A stretch of 64,000 bases of DNA from the NCBI GenBank assembly GCA_040954595.2, contig CM082592.2, positions 6,758,001-6,822,000 on the forward strand. Reading direction: 5' to 3'. This document shows positions 37,083 through 50,190 of the stretch, one piece after another. This DNA is from Balanoglossus misakiensis (lineage: Eukaryota > Hemichordata). The notes beneath the pieces are model-generated. The model ran no database searches. It was not told the origin of the DNA and saw only the letters and a program-made list of their open reading frames with translations. Within the stretch, counting starts at the first letter, position 1. Each line of letters opens with the position of its first letter. The position numbers and the translations under genes were made by a program.

Positions 37083-40000
37083 CTGAAACAAAATACAACA
37101 AAACTTACGTTAAATTAGACAATTTGAAGACAAAATACATTGAGACGGAAAAGAATTACTTGAGGACTTGGCACATTAAACCCCGTATAGAAGTTAATTG
37201 GAAAAATGAAGCGAAAAATATCAAATACTAACCTGAAAATACACAGGACTTGCTTGCTACAAGTGGCCGTTCTGGCCGCAGGGTTTAACTGAAGGCTACT
37301 TCCGGTTTCAAATTGTCTCTTTTGTATGACAGTGACTGATGTATGAAAGGACATGATTGGCTGGTTGGATGGCCAGCCAGGTGAAATAAAGTTACTATGC
37401 AAATTAGATATAACATCACAAAAGAAAGTCAGACACACTGACACAGAGCCGTAGACACACTCAGAAAACGATCGCCATTGTCCGTAGTAACTTCAAACGT
37501 TTGTGCGATGTCCGAAAGTGGGTTAAATTATTGCTACGCAGAAATGAAAGACAACAAAATAGTTTAATGTCGATGACCGGGTATGGTTAACAAGGTGATT
37601 ATCTGGTATAGGGCAGTTTTAAATTCTCAAAACAAGTTGTTTACTTGCAGGAAACAGCTAAGTCAACGGCCGCCGAGAAACGGGAAGACGACGATTTTTG
37701 AGGACATAAGAGGTCGGCTAGTGATGTATCATGTCTTTCAATATGACGTACTTGTCAACGACAAGCGCTGGCGATGCTACCGATATTTGCACGCTCACTT
37801 CAGGAAATGCCGCTATATGCGATGAGTCATCCTCGGTGTAGTCTGCTCGAAATGATGTACGGGACTGTTATTAAAATAAAGAGGTTGTAATAGGACTTTT
37901 ATTTCGCGCTATCATTTTGCGCCCCAAAATTAGAACGATACATGTTCAGCCAGTATAAGAATGACTACTCTAATTCCAGATCTTCCAAACATCGGAGATA
38001 CTCTCTGATAAATGTAAAGACCGAGTGACCCGCGCCTGTATTTCTGCGAATTCCCTGAAGATAGAACGGTGTTGCCGGCGGGTATTCTTTGAATTAGGTA
38101 GATGAACTGGTCATCTCCCCCGTGTCGTGTGTCTACATCGTTAGTTTGAACGTAAATACAATCTAACGATGGGATCTCATGATACTCATTCTTTTGAGTC
38201 TCCATGAAACGGAACGCTGCCATGGCGACGCCGATCTTCAAGTAACCGTGAAGTCTCGTCATTAGTGCTCAAATTTGAATTGCAGACGACAAACTCGCCA
38301 AAGAAAAAAGAGCGAAGAGAACACTGCTGGATATATTTTAATAAAATGAAATGATTATTAATATATTTTGCGTATAATATAGTAAGAATATACAACAGTG
38401 AAGTAATCATTGACATTTAATTTCAACTTCAACGTCAATCATCATGATATTGACGTCGTTTGTACAGAAAGTTATGTTTTTTTCGTCTTCTTTTTTTTAC
38501 CAGTCACGTACGTTAGCTTCTATAACATGGCATGTTATATTAAAGTATGAGGTTTTCGTTTTCTATGCCATTTGGGTTTCTCGCATGTGGGTATTTGTGT
38601 GACACATGCGCGTACAGCTACAAGTACCCTCATATCTATAAGGCAACATCTATTAAAACCTGCAGATATTTTTACACAGACAAAATCATCCCTGATTATA
38701 CATGTACACAATAAACAGTTCTCTTTGCATTCGTCAAAAATGGTTTGTGTAGATGGTTTCACGGGTCCTAGCAAGTTCTCACGGATCATGGATTTCTAGC
38801 GCATGTCATGATAAATAGCAAAGGCCTGCTATGTCGTCTTTGTTGTAACACTCGATACGACATGGTACTATTTCCTTCAGGGTTGCTCTTCGAGGACTTC
38901 GTGTTCATATGTTGTTGTATACGTGCAATCCGTGCCTTGATTCGTGTCGAGGAAGTGGTCCGGCGCGCGTCACTCGGCAATTTCAGTCTGAGAAGTTTTA
39001 CGCTTTTCATCTCGAATGACGGCCCATACGAGTTATGTTATTTAAAGATGACACAGAAAAAGTATTGAATAACCCCCGTAAGTACAATCGCGTGTCTCGG
39101 AGCCAATGATACCCGGGCGTATCATTATCACACGTCAGTGATCACGGAAAATTGTGCAATTATAGTAATTTTAATCTGTCTATAAATCTCAACATCCGCG
39201 GTGAATAACATCCTAGTTATTTCATTATATCATTCTATACAACAAGCTCTAATGTCTTTAAGCCGACGTTTCCCCCTGCTTATTGCTGTGCGTTAATTTT
39301 ATCTAATTATAAACCTTTTTATGTGAATATGTTCGCTTTATCGGAACGACACGTACAGACGCACGACACAAGTGTCATCGTTAGCCATTAACATTCATTT
39401 ATTCTGCCTTCTGTAAGATAACATCCGATTACGATCTTATTGCGTAGATTATATCCCTTGTCGCTTTGCCTTCCTTATAAACCACTTCTATTAATTGGAA
39501 AGTATTGTCTCCTGCACGTCTCCAGGAAAAAAAATCCATTTCCTGTCAAAACGTAACCTTATTTTTCACCTTGATCCTACATGTTTCCCTCTTATAGGAA
39601 AACAACGTGCAGCGGTTGAAGATTCGATACAGAACCATACCTATAGCGATGCCTGAGTTGTATACTTGCCTTCGACTTAAAACGTCATTAGCCCAGGGTG
39701 AACTGAACCGACGTGGAACGGAGATAAAGTCGCTGGGATAATTACATGTTACAGCCACTTGTGACTCTCTTTTAGATCTTCCAGAAGATAATTCGGAAAT
39801 AAGGGCTTTCAAACCTGGCTTTCAAGACAAGTGCAGGTGACTTGAAGCTTCAAAGACACTGCGAAACCAAGGGTACAGGTAATCCTATTGCATCTGTTAT
39901 TTCAGATTTACATATCTGGTTAAAAGAAGTCAACCCGACAAATTCAAGACAAATTGAGCACATCAATAGCATTCCAATAACATCTGTCAAAAATCAATAA

Positions 40001-40373
40001 TTTGGTACCTGAAATATCTTAGAAGTGGACACTTTTTTGGCTATCTTTAAAAACTGATGTCAGCTGGCGCCTGACTTGTCCCTAGTTACACAAAAATTGA
40101 ATATGAACGAAAGCCCTTATATCCTGGCGCCAATTAGACTACTGTGAATGGTTCTGCAAGAATATGACTGTCACAGGTGACCGATATGACTTTGCAGCGA
40201 TATTTAAAAAAGTAAATCTTGACACTAGACTAGTAAAAGGGGTCGTCTGGTACGCCAGATGCATTGTGGGTAAAGTTCATAATGGAGGTCTGTCGAGGGC
40301 GAGTGTGAACGATCGCGAAGGAGTTGGATACGCGACATCTTGTTATTCCTAGTACAGATGCTTAAGTGCAATA
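37083..40373. other. Gene-poor region upstream of FERRY3
   Basis: Apart from exon-like block B, no supported gene. The longest ATG frame is 110 codons on the minus strand (38262-37930), without recognisable domains. The FERRY3 promoter should lie just before 40374. Confidence 0.45.
37233..37288 (-). other. Exon-like block B (minus strand), similar to block A
   Basis: 56 bases between acceptor ccttcag and donor TTCAG/GTTAGT. In one frame it reads about LNPAARTATCSKQVLCIF, against QPTARTTTCNMFCVF in block A. No protein family is recognised. Confidence 0.35.
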
Positions 40374-43300
40374 ATGGCAGCCAAGACTGTGGAAAGGGAC
40401 TTTGAGTTTTCCTTCAAGAGCAAAGGATTTCTTTCCAAACTGACTGTTCCAGTGCCCATTCCGCTCACTGTGAGCGTTGGTGATCTCGTCGGGCGACTGA
40501 TCAATGCACACAACCTCCCTTGCTACGTTGAGAAGGGTAAGTTGAATCACGAACCGTGTCTTGTTTGATCTTTGAGTGACAATAGTTTCAGATCGCACAC
40601 AGAAATACTGCTGATCCCGTGGACGATCATAATACTAGCACATGGATTGTGTTGATCCCAAACCCGGAAGCGATGTTCCACAGTGGCTGAGGAAAACGCC
40701 CCCTTGTGGCTCAGTATCGACAACCTACGTTCAGTGGAGTTTTGGCCCAATCAAACGTAATTTCGTCCAAACTGGCACGTTTACAGCATGACAAGAACTT
40801 GAAAATTTTCAAGTGATCTCATTTGGTCCTCCCACCAGATCTTCTGGATTCCTTGGAAGAGTTTGTTACCAAGGAAACCAGTAAATACCACGATGAAAGG
40901 GCAAGTGAGCTGGTGGAGAAATTACAGAAGGGTGAAGTTGATATCGGTCAGATGGCTGAGAAATGGAGCAGAGCATTTACACAGGTATTTCATGTTGAAA
41001 GGAGACAGTACTTGCCAAAGGATACATCAGTTAATGTTACTGTAACACAATTGGCCCACATCAGTCATGTGACAGTCACATGGTCATTTGTACATTATAT
41101 CTACAAATGTTCTGATTTTCAGGAACACAAGTCATACGCCACAGAGAAAGGTCCCAATATGGAGGTGTCGTTCGGGGAAGTCTATCACAAGCTGATCCAC
41201 TCTGCTGCTCTGGAAACGCTACTGAATCTAGAACATAGTTATGCGGTCGCTGTGGATGGCATCGTTTCACAACGAGATCTTGCGCTGGACCATTTACAGA
41301 AAAGGTGAGTACATGAAAATTCATAGTCAAGATATCTCTGTCCTATCAAGTGAGTTTAGAATATTTTAGTGCACATTGAGCAGTTTGAATTTTGTTCTTT
41401 CCAGGGACCACTGCCAGTCAAAATACAAACTTCACCACACTCTTTCAATATTTTTCTGTACAGCTATTCTGTATGCGTTATTTTTTTCCAGACAAGGTGA
41501 CGAGATGGAGAGTGCTGTACAGGCTCTTGGCTCGAAGTACACTGACGATCAGGTCAATTCACTGGCAGCAAGACATTTTGAAGATATACAGGTACAGTAC
41601 ACTGTTTATAGCTTTAGAGGTCCCTATACAGTCATACACCAAAACAAATTTAGCCACAGTTATTGTAGGCATGTTGAAAAGAAGAGCGCCACATCATGGT
41701 CGTTTGAAGATAAATGATAAATGACGCAGAATGCGTTGTTTGGGATACCTGCAGTTCAAACGTGAGCTTTCTTTTTTGTATCTATCTAGATGCTGGAAGC
41801 CAAGTGGGCAAGCGAGCTCAGTTCCCTCCAGGAGAGTCAACGCGTTGAGTTCAGAGAATGGGTTTCAACTGTACATGAAGATATGGTCTCCTCTCCTGAT
41901 GGTCAATCGACTGTCATCATGTGAGTGTATGATGCATCTTCAGTCCTAATTCACTGGTTTGACCATAACTGCACACTTCTACGCAAAGTCGACGTCCTTG
42001 CTTAAAAATATTTTTTTTTCTGGTTATTTTTGGTATCCAGGCAACGCATCCGTGCAATGTCGGACGCCAGTCAGGAACAGAGACTGGAAGAAGATCAAGC
42101 GCAGCAACCAAGACTTGAAGAAAGTTTCACAATTCATCTTGGTAAGCTGCAGTTCAGGTCGTCTTTTATTTTCAGTACAACATGAACACTAGCAAGATTG
42201 GGGTCATGTTCGAAACTAGTATTTTGTTGTCAGATTGTAGTGATGGTGATTGCCAGTGGTAAACTGTATCTGTGAACATTGCAACCTGTGATAAAAAGGT
42301 ACATTATTTTGTGTGTTTTTCCCCTTCTAGGTCATCAGATGAAGACAATGCATAATCTCCGCTTGATGTGTGTAGATGTGATGGATCTTTGTAGACATAA
42401 GACACATAAAGTTGGGTAGGTCTGTCTGTCTGTCAAATGTTAGATTTTTCCATGTAAAATGAATTTCAGATGAGTTTCTTAAAAATGTTGATTTTTTTCA
42501 CCATTCTACAGGAGTACAATACTTCCATCACCACAGCGATTGCAGGCTGCCATGTCACTATACTCCAATTCTCTCCAAGGGTTAGTGCTACTGGTGGATG
42601 ACAGAATCAATTCTTACACTGGTATCAAAAGAGGTAACCGATGTCAATATACATCCAATGGAACATTATTGTCTGATAAACTCCTTACATTTTACATTTT
42701 TAATCAAAGACTGAGGATATGTGTGAAAGCTGTGATGTTAAACTTTTTGAATTGTCAGGCTTATATAGATCACCAATGGTTCTTTCTTTCTTGTCGGCAG
42801 AATTTGCTGGAGTTTGCCAGCAGTCAACAGATTTTCATTTTCCAGACCTGGACACCCAGCTCCGAGTCATACAGCAACACGTCATAGAAGCAAACCAAAA
42901 CAGGCCCGAAAACAGTGAATATGGTAAGAGCACAGAAACCTGGCGGGAAAGTTGATAAACAAATGAAACTAAATGCAAATCAATTCTACAGGATAGAATT
43001 CAGGGAGCATTTAGAGATCGTAGTTTTGATTCAAATTCTACTTGTGTTTTACGGGCTGCAGATAGAACAGATTTCTAAGCAATGTTTTGTTTTCCAGATT
43101 ATGGAAACGGCAATGATAATGGTAGCAGGCCGGAGCCAAAAGTAGAAGACAGTGGGGCAGGCGCCAAGCAAAGCATCTCACCAAACTTGAAAGCAGGTAC
43201 TGAAGTGAATACTTATCATTCAGCAATATAATTTGTGTGAACTGTGTTTGTCAGTTATGAATACAGGCGCATATTAATGCTTCAGTAACTGCAACTTAAA

Positions 43301-44125
43301 GATATTTTCTCAGTAATTTTGTTCTTTGCATCGACTGCAGTATCTTGTTTGACTGACAATCTTCAACAGTAGTTGCCCTGTAGTGATTCTTTCTCATCTT
43401 CAGGTGATTTCTACCTGACTCGACATTCCAACCTGGCCGAAGTCCACGTCGTCTATCACCTCGTAGTCGACGACAACATCCGTTCGTCCGACATCTCGTC
43501 CCGCCATCCCACCATCATCGGCCTGCGCAACGTACTGAAGAGTTGTTCCGAGCATGACACCTTAACGATAACAATCCCCCTCTTCCTGGTGTACGAAATG
43601 ACTGAGGTGGGTGTCGGCCATTTTACTGGAGTCACATAAAAATGCTGTGATGTAATTTTCATTGTCAATGAAAAAGACGAAAAATTTTCTGCTGTTTTAA
43701 CATTTGATACAACATTATGAAGGCCTCGGCACTCAAAATTCAGGACTCCATTCTGTTCTGGTTTTAATCTGCAGGAAATGACAATTAACTGGTGCATCAA
43801 GAGAGCTGAGCTGGTCTTCAAATGTGTCAAGGGATTCATGATGGAGATGACGACTTGGGGAGGCAATGAATCCAGGACGATTCAGTTTGTAGTTCCGAAG
43901 GTAGGCCGGAGTTGCCATTTTAACTATTTCACTACGCATACTTTTCAGCTGCGGGCGTGCAGTATAACCCTGGTTGATACCACTGCATTTTTTGATGAGT
44001 GTGTAATTTTCACCCTTTCTTGGTTTCTTTCGCAGAGTATATCCGAAGATCTCTTTGTCCAGCTCAGTGCCATGCTGCCATCCATATTCCGCGTACTCAC
44101 AACCATTAATCCACAGAAAACCTGA
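40374..44125 (+). CDS. FERRY3: FERRY3 (C12orf4), FERRY Rab5-effector complex subunit
   Basis: FERRY links early endosomes (via Rab5) to mRNAs and ribosomes for transport. Thirteen exons: 40374-40536, 40839-40984, 41123-41304, 41492-41591, 41790-41920, 42041-42141, 42331-42415, 42512-42633, 42801-42923, 43098-43196, 43404-43606, 43775-43900 and 44036-44125; 1671 nt (556 aa; human about 552), all in phase. Matches to human C12orf4 run the whole length: [39 protein letters not shown] followed by [61 protein letters not shown]-like [19 protein letters not shown], and the C-terminal [15 protein letters not shown]. The middle is a predicted coiled coil. The variable segment encoded by exon 10 is low in complexity (Gly/Asn/Glu). 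Confidence 0.95.
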
Positions 44126-47100
44126 ATGAGCCAAGGATCATCCGAACAGGTCAAGGCGATCTATCGGGACAAAGTTCGACAATACAATTCAAACAGGCTT
44201 TTCAAAGAAGTCACCAAGACAAGCATAGTGTGAGAGGTCTCGTCACCAACCCTTTACTGTTTAGCTCCATTTACATACATTTTTTTATTTGCATACATTA
44301 GATGCATATAGGCTGGAAATGCTTTTATTATGTCTTCAATATGACCTGCTAATAGCATGTATAAATTTTCAGTACCTGTATCTTTTTTCAGTCTATTGTC
44401 AATGACCTTTGTGTTAATTTCCACCTGTACCACTGTTACTCTCCACTGTTAGCAGAACAACAAGTAGAAGGACTGGGTACTTAATTTTGCTCGATGTGGG
44501 TTATTACAAATCGCGAGTTATGCACAAAAAGAACGTCAATTTTTCATCAATAGGAAAAATGTGTTTTCCTGGCTTCAGGTGTTAATAACATTCACATTAA
44601 CAAGTCTTTACCACATGTACCATGGTTGGTGAAATTGCACTTTTGTATTCAAGGGATTCGTTTATTTAAATTAGCTCATGAATATTCAAATGTAGCCAAG
44701 ACAGACCTTATACCAGATTACCCAGGCTCTCCTGTTCATTGAAGTATGGATCTTTCAGATACTGTAGACATATTGGCCTTCTGATCCAACTGCCAGACAT
44801 GTTACTATTATATATGGAGATAGAGGATTATTTTATTGTTAGATTCTGCTGAACTTTTTATATATGTATCAAACTGGAAATGAAAACCAAATACTTAAGA
44901 CCAAAATAAACCGTCGATTGAATTCCACATTGGTCTCTGCCTGTAAATAATGAATGATTCTCACCACTAATGAGAGTGCATCTGATCATGTTTGTCAGTG
45001 TTTGTATCCTATTTTCACCTACAATAACACCCAGTAACTTTGACAGTTTTATATTAACACAACAGTGGACTGTTAGCACGTACCAGTATATATGGTAATA
45101 GAGTGTGGGAGAGTCTTGCCATGCAGAGTGTACTAGTACATGGTGTTTTAAAATGGGGGTACGCTGTGTAACATCATTTTCCGCTCATTGCAATGAAGCT
45201 ATATAATTTATTGCCGGGTTACATAGAGCTGCGAGACTTATTTGGTTAATATTTTATCCGATGAATTTGTCTATTTGGGGATTTATTGCTGCAATAAGGA
45301 TTATACTGTTTGATAATGCTAAATTCGCATATTGATTAAAACGCAACCATGCTGTTAATATTATATGACCGGTTTTAGAACCAGGAAACCAGGTTGTACA
45401 GTAGCCTACACGCACTTATTTGTTTCGCATTATATACACGTATACCCGGGGGTCACAGCCCGCCTATTTTCAAATCCGCGCTTTCACGTTATAACAAGAA
45501 TCGCTATCGCCTTGCCTCCAATACGTCACCTTTGACGCTCATATCCAAAAATTTGAAGAAGAAAAAAAAACGTTTCTGGGGAGAGTTTATTACCCGTTTT
45601 ATTCGTTGCGAAAATAAGAAACAACATTTCTCTTTGTTCGTTTCGTATATGTGATACAGGCTTAAAGTACTGCCCGTACTTTCTGCAAACAGCAAATTTT
45701 AATATTCAAATTAGCGTTGCGTGAATAATTAACGTCTCTCCATTTCCAGGAGATGGGGGTTTAAAGCCTGTTGTACCGCGCCACAGAGCCCATTGGTGCA
45801 CTTGATCACCGAGTTGTCATTCGTGTTACCCGGCGTCCCCATGACTGGAACTATTAATGCGCCCAGGGTCAAATATCTTTAGAAAATATTAGGGCCGGTT
45901 TAGGTATTACACCGCCAGACGTACGTCGCGTTGATATCGCTGTGGGCACGGTGATCTGTATGAGATTAGCACTGATCAGATCAGATCACAATTACACGAT
46001 CATTGACTGCTGTATCCATTGAGGTAAGTGTCTATAATACATAAACAGTAATTAAAACAGGTTTCATTTCTGCATTTTTAATTTTCGTCGGCACATTTCT
46101 CCTGAGGCGATGCGTCTCCGGGCATACAGACGCGACGTTTAATATTAGATTTATTGTGAAACGTGCACGGCGAATCTGTGACAATGAAATGTTTACAAAC
46201 AGGTTTATCTGGCATTGGATGGAAGACCACAATTTGGCCTTCAACGTACGCTTTGAACTAAAATGGGGGTTATAGGCCTAGATTAGAATTAGAGGGGGTC
46301 TAGTACGTGTAGCCTATAATGACAAAGAATACGTCGGTTTCCATAAAAAGAATATTACGTCGTTCATCACAGAGACGCGTATTACTGTGAACAATGAAGG
46401 CCTTATTGGGATATACACAGATGTGTTTCTGAAAATCTCCTCGACGGCCGTTACCATGTAAACAAGCCGACACCTTGAATAAGCTTATCCACGGGGAGGA
46501 ATTAGTGCGTGTATGTCACGGTCAACTCAGGTGGAAGGACTAGATATACTTGTATGTGAAAATTTGAATGTACTTCGCGAATCGGCTACAGACTACAATT
46601 AGATATTTGACCAGAGAGGTAGTTATATTATTTAATCGATTGGCCTATAAACAACGGGCGGAGACAAAAATATTCCAATGACGTGACAAAGGACGTGTCA
46701 CAGATAATCTTAGATCGCGAAACGTGCCAAACTGAGTGATGTCAGAAATAGCATGCGTAGGCGCGTAATGGGCGTCAAAATAAAGACTAATTTTTTTTGA
46801 AGACGAAAATCGATCTATGTGTTCACTCTGACCTGCAGGTGCTGTCGTCCGAAAAAGGGGAACTTACATAGGAAAACTCGCCTTGCAAACGAAACTAAAT
46901 ATGGTGTAATCAATATTTATGTATGTAATCCGTATATTATGTTTCCTATGTAATCCACGGGTCTGGAGAGGTCTTCTCAATCATTTAGAAAGTGTCGCAG
47001 GTTCGCACCTGGGAACAGGTTCGCACCTGGGAAAGTTTCGCGCGCAAAGAAAGCGGGTGACAGTTGTGCCATGCGATGACTGGCCGTCCGCGATATAAAC

Positions 47101-47281
47101 ATCGATTGCAAAGTCGTTTTGTCTGTGACCCAATTAATAATATTATGGCAGAAGTCTGTGTTATGTTTGTTTAAAAAACAAGAAAGACCGTCATCACGTT
47201 TACAGTGTCCCTGAACAACTGATTTACGATAATGTTCGACCTCTTGGCCATGAGGGCGTACTCCCCTATTGTAGACAGGAA
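44126..47281. other. Intergenic region after FERRY3
   Basis: FERRY3 3' UTR then unrecognised sequence. A donor-like CATTGAG/GTAAGT at about 46021 could end a non-coding first exon of the BTB gene. An 18 bp tandem duplication lies at 46998-47033. Open frames at 45394-45654 and 46977-47396 (minus) are not supported. Confidence 0.45.
46998..47033 (+). repeat. 18 bp exact tandem duplication
   Basis: Two adjacent perfect copies of CAGGTTCGCACCTGGGAA. Each contains CAGGT and ACCTG, so each unit is itself nearly palindromic (E-box-type half sites). Confidence 0.9.
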
Positions 47282-47574
47282 ATGTTAGATATTCATGATA
47301 TTGGTCCAAGGATGATCGCTGATATAGCCAGTTGTTATGGCGACACGACCGCGCGCGACGTCGCCCACTGGCGCGTGGCTTGCCGTGGTATAGCACTTTA
47401 CGACTCTTCCTCGGACATTGTAAACCAAGTCCGTGTGCTTGGGCGTCCCCTTAGTAACACCGGTGGAGAGACTTTCATATTGCAGTGCAGTACAAGCGAT
47501 GGTAAGGTTTATATGACTTTATATGACAAGTTGTCGACCAAAATCCATATCACCGAAAGGGAAGTGAAAGCTGG
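47282..47574 (+). CDS. Possible first coding exon of the BTB gene (unrecognised)
   Basis: An ATG-started 97-codon frame that ends in a donor (GCTGG/GTAAGA) in phase 2. That phase joins the BTB frame only through the weak acceptor at 48327-48329; the stronger acceptor at 48309-48311 gives a stop after two further codons. The translated stretch has no domain I recognise. It could instead belong to a separate or non-coding transcript. Confidence 0.35.
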
Positions 47575-48329
47575 GTAAGAAATTCACGGAATAGCCCGAG
47601 GTTTGATATCATAATAACCGATGCTTTAATTCATGTTATTCGGGCAGGTCGTGCGGACCGGGCGACATGGATCACCCAACACCGACAGTTATGTTCAATT
47701 GCCGTCGAGAGAATTATTTGCCACAAGGGTGTAATGCCTAGAAGCGATTACACATGAACAAAATTTTAGGAATTCTATAGGACAGGCGCGAATTACAATG
47801 GCAACAGCAGTCGCGACTTTTCAATCTGGCCTACAAGTTGAACATATAGGTAGAACGGCTAAAAGAAACTTTTGGCCGTCCCTTTACTACTTCTAATAAG
47901 AAATACCAAGACAAAGCCATCCTTTAGTGCATGCAGCAACGGCGGCACGTGAAAATCCTTAGAACACGCACTTTCCATCAAAGAACACCTGTCCAGTTGC
48001 GTTCCTTCTAAACTAAGTCAGATCCTGGAGCGAGAAGCATGCTGATGGGTAATATTGGCGGCATTCCAATAATAGTCGACGCCAGCGGTGACGGAAGCCG
48101 GGAAACCCAATTTGGGATCCATGTGTGGCGGAGACGAGGAGTGACCGCCGTGCTTTTATGATAGAAGCAACTTTCTAATTTACGGCGCACTATGCCGCAG
48201 ACGATAAGGTAAACGAGGAAAATAGCATATTAACCTACAACAAGTACGGATTAACTGTAACAACAAGTACTTACGGTGTTTTTTCTCTCTCTGTTTTGTA
48301 TTTTTGAACAGGGCGAAGTGAAACTGTAG

Positions 48330-50190
48330 CGTTCTGGGATCACCCAAGTCTACCAAGCTGGCGACCAAGTCTGAGAATTATTTCGGGGGTGATGGGTTGG
48401 TCAACTGCGTGTTCCGTCCAGACGGCGAAGGCAGCGATATCGCTGTTTTCGTTGACAAGCGGCGATTTAATGTCCACAGGAGCGTTCTCAGCGAACACAG
48501 TTATTACTTCAAGACGCTGTTCTCGGCAGATTTTCAAGAAAGATACGAGCGAGAGATAAAACTCCGAGTCGTGCCAACGGCCACCGCCTTCTACGTGCTT
48601 TTGAGGTACATTTACGAAGGGAAGCTCCTATTGTCTCCGTCTATTCTGGAAGAAGTTCTCGTGGGTGCAGATTTTCTCCAAGTCGCTGGTGCCGTACGTG
48701 ATATCATCGTGGGCGTTTATGGATTCCTGTCCTTGGACAACTGGTTCGCGTACTTGGAAGCTTTGGAAGATTTCGATGAGCGCTTCGGGGAAGAGCTGAG
48801 AAACGTGGTCCATAGGTGGATGCGAGACCACTATCACTTCCTGTGGAAAACGGATCATTTCTTATCCCTGCGCGACGAAGTTCAACGGGCGATCCGATAC
48901 AGAAGTTTCAAGAGCAAGGACGTCTTCGGGGTGTGTTCCATTGTAAGCGGAACCACGGGCGACGGCCGTGTGGCCAGCGATGTGAGACTGCATCTCTGGC
49001 AAGATGTGATGTCCGCCTGGGAACTGCAGACATCCATCCCTGATCATCTCCGACCGGGCACATCCTCTCCAACGCTGGTGCTAACCCTCAATGATAACGT
49101 GTACATACTGTGGGGGACGAGAGATCACCATGGAGACGCAAAACCGAGGAACGTAGATGCCTTCCTGAACACGACGAGCGTGTTTGAAATCAACCGAGCC
49201 GTCCAAGAGGGTTTCATGCAAATTCGCCTGGACCGCATGCTCTGTTACGGACTCCGGAGGAACGAATGGAGCTCCGTATATCCGAGCACCCCTATGAAGA
49301 CTTTGAAAGTTTATCCGTCGACGAGTTATCCGCTGGCTGTCGTGTGCAATGACCGACTCCATCTCCTAACCCCGACGACCCACGTTGCGTTCTGTCCTAT
49401 CGAGAACAGGTGGCTGAAACGGCAGCAAGTTCGTCTTCCCAACCCGGTGGAGGTCGTGGACGGAGACGGTGTCTACTGCTCCATGCCGTTCGTCCATTCT
49501 GCAGTGGAGTGCGACGGCAAGATATTCGCGTTGGTGCTGGACAGGTGGTTCACCGAGACGGTCTCGTGGGAGTTGTTCGTCTGCTCCAAGGGGATGCACT
49601 ACACCACGTACGACCCGGCGACGGACACCTGGTCAGATCCCGCGAGCATCGCGTGCGAGAACGCCGCCCAGGATCTGCACTTCCACGACGACTTTTTGCT
49701 GTCCTCCGAGAGGTCAATCGTCAGAATCTTCCGCGCTGGAGGGGACGGAAAGAAAGTGGAGCGAAAGGATGTCTTCGCCGTCGACATATCCAGCCACGTG
49801 GTGACACAGACCGGTCGCGCGGCACCTGGCAAGGACAAACAGGTGGCGTTTCCCGCCACAAGCAGCGCGTCTTGCGTGGAAGTCGGTGGGATGATCTACG
49901 GTTGCCCGAAGGAGGTCAGGGGCGAACAGACGGACGGAAAATGCGATGACAAAGAAGTAGCCGACGAAACACAGCTGAGAGACGCGGGAACCCAAAACGA
50001 ACGAAATCCCTGGAACTTCAATCCGAAACTCGACGAACAGGTGGTTTTGCCCGATATCCCAACCCCGGAATATCGCGAGATTGCGGACGGGGGCGAGTCC
50101 ACGGGCGCTCACCGAAGAATTGCCGTTAAACTGTCCGTCCCCCACGACTACTTCTTGCACGACCCGACAAGCGAAGAAACTGCACCTTGA
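48330..50190 (+). CDS. BTB-BACK-kelch-like protein (start unresolved)
   Basis: One long exon, open from 48322 to the stop at 50188-50190 (about 620 codons). A BTB domain opens it (SDIAVFVDKRRFNVHRSVLS, LFSADFQE, LRYIYEGKLLL, VLVGADFLQV), followed by a BACK region (LEALEDFDERFGEEL) and a degenerate six-bladed kelch-like half with paired aromatic motifs (ENRWLKRQQV, TYDPATDTWSD). Proteins of this type are often substrate adaptors for CUL3 ubiquitin ligases. No in-frame ATG precedes the BTB domain within the exon, and TGA at 48319-48321 closes the frame upstream. The start must therefore be in an earlier exon, possibly 47282-47574. The exon is more GC-rich than its surroundings. The C-terminal 80 residues are acidic and unrelated to kelch. 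Confidence 0.8.

Noticed and set aside
49410-49949. 179-codon plus-strand and 148-codon minus-strand frames inside the BTB exon
   Set aside because: Shadow frames with an Arg-rich composition; the BTB-BACK-kelch frame explains the sequence.
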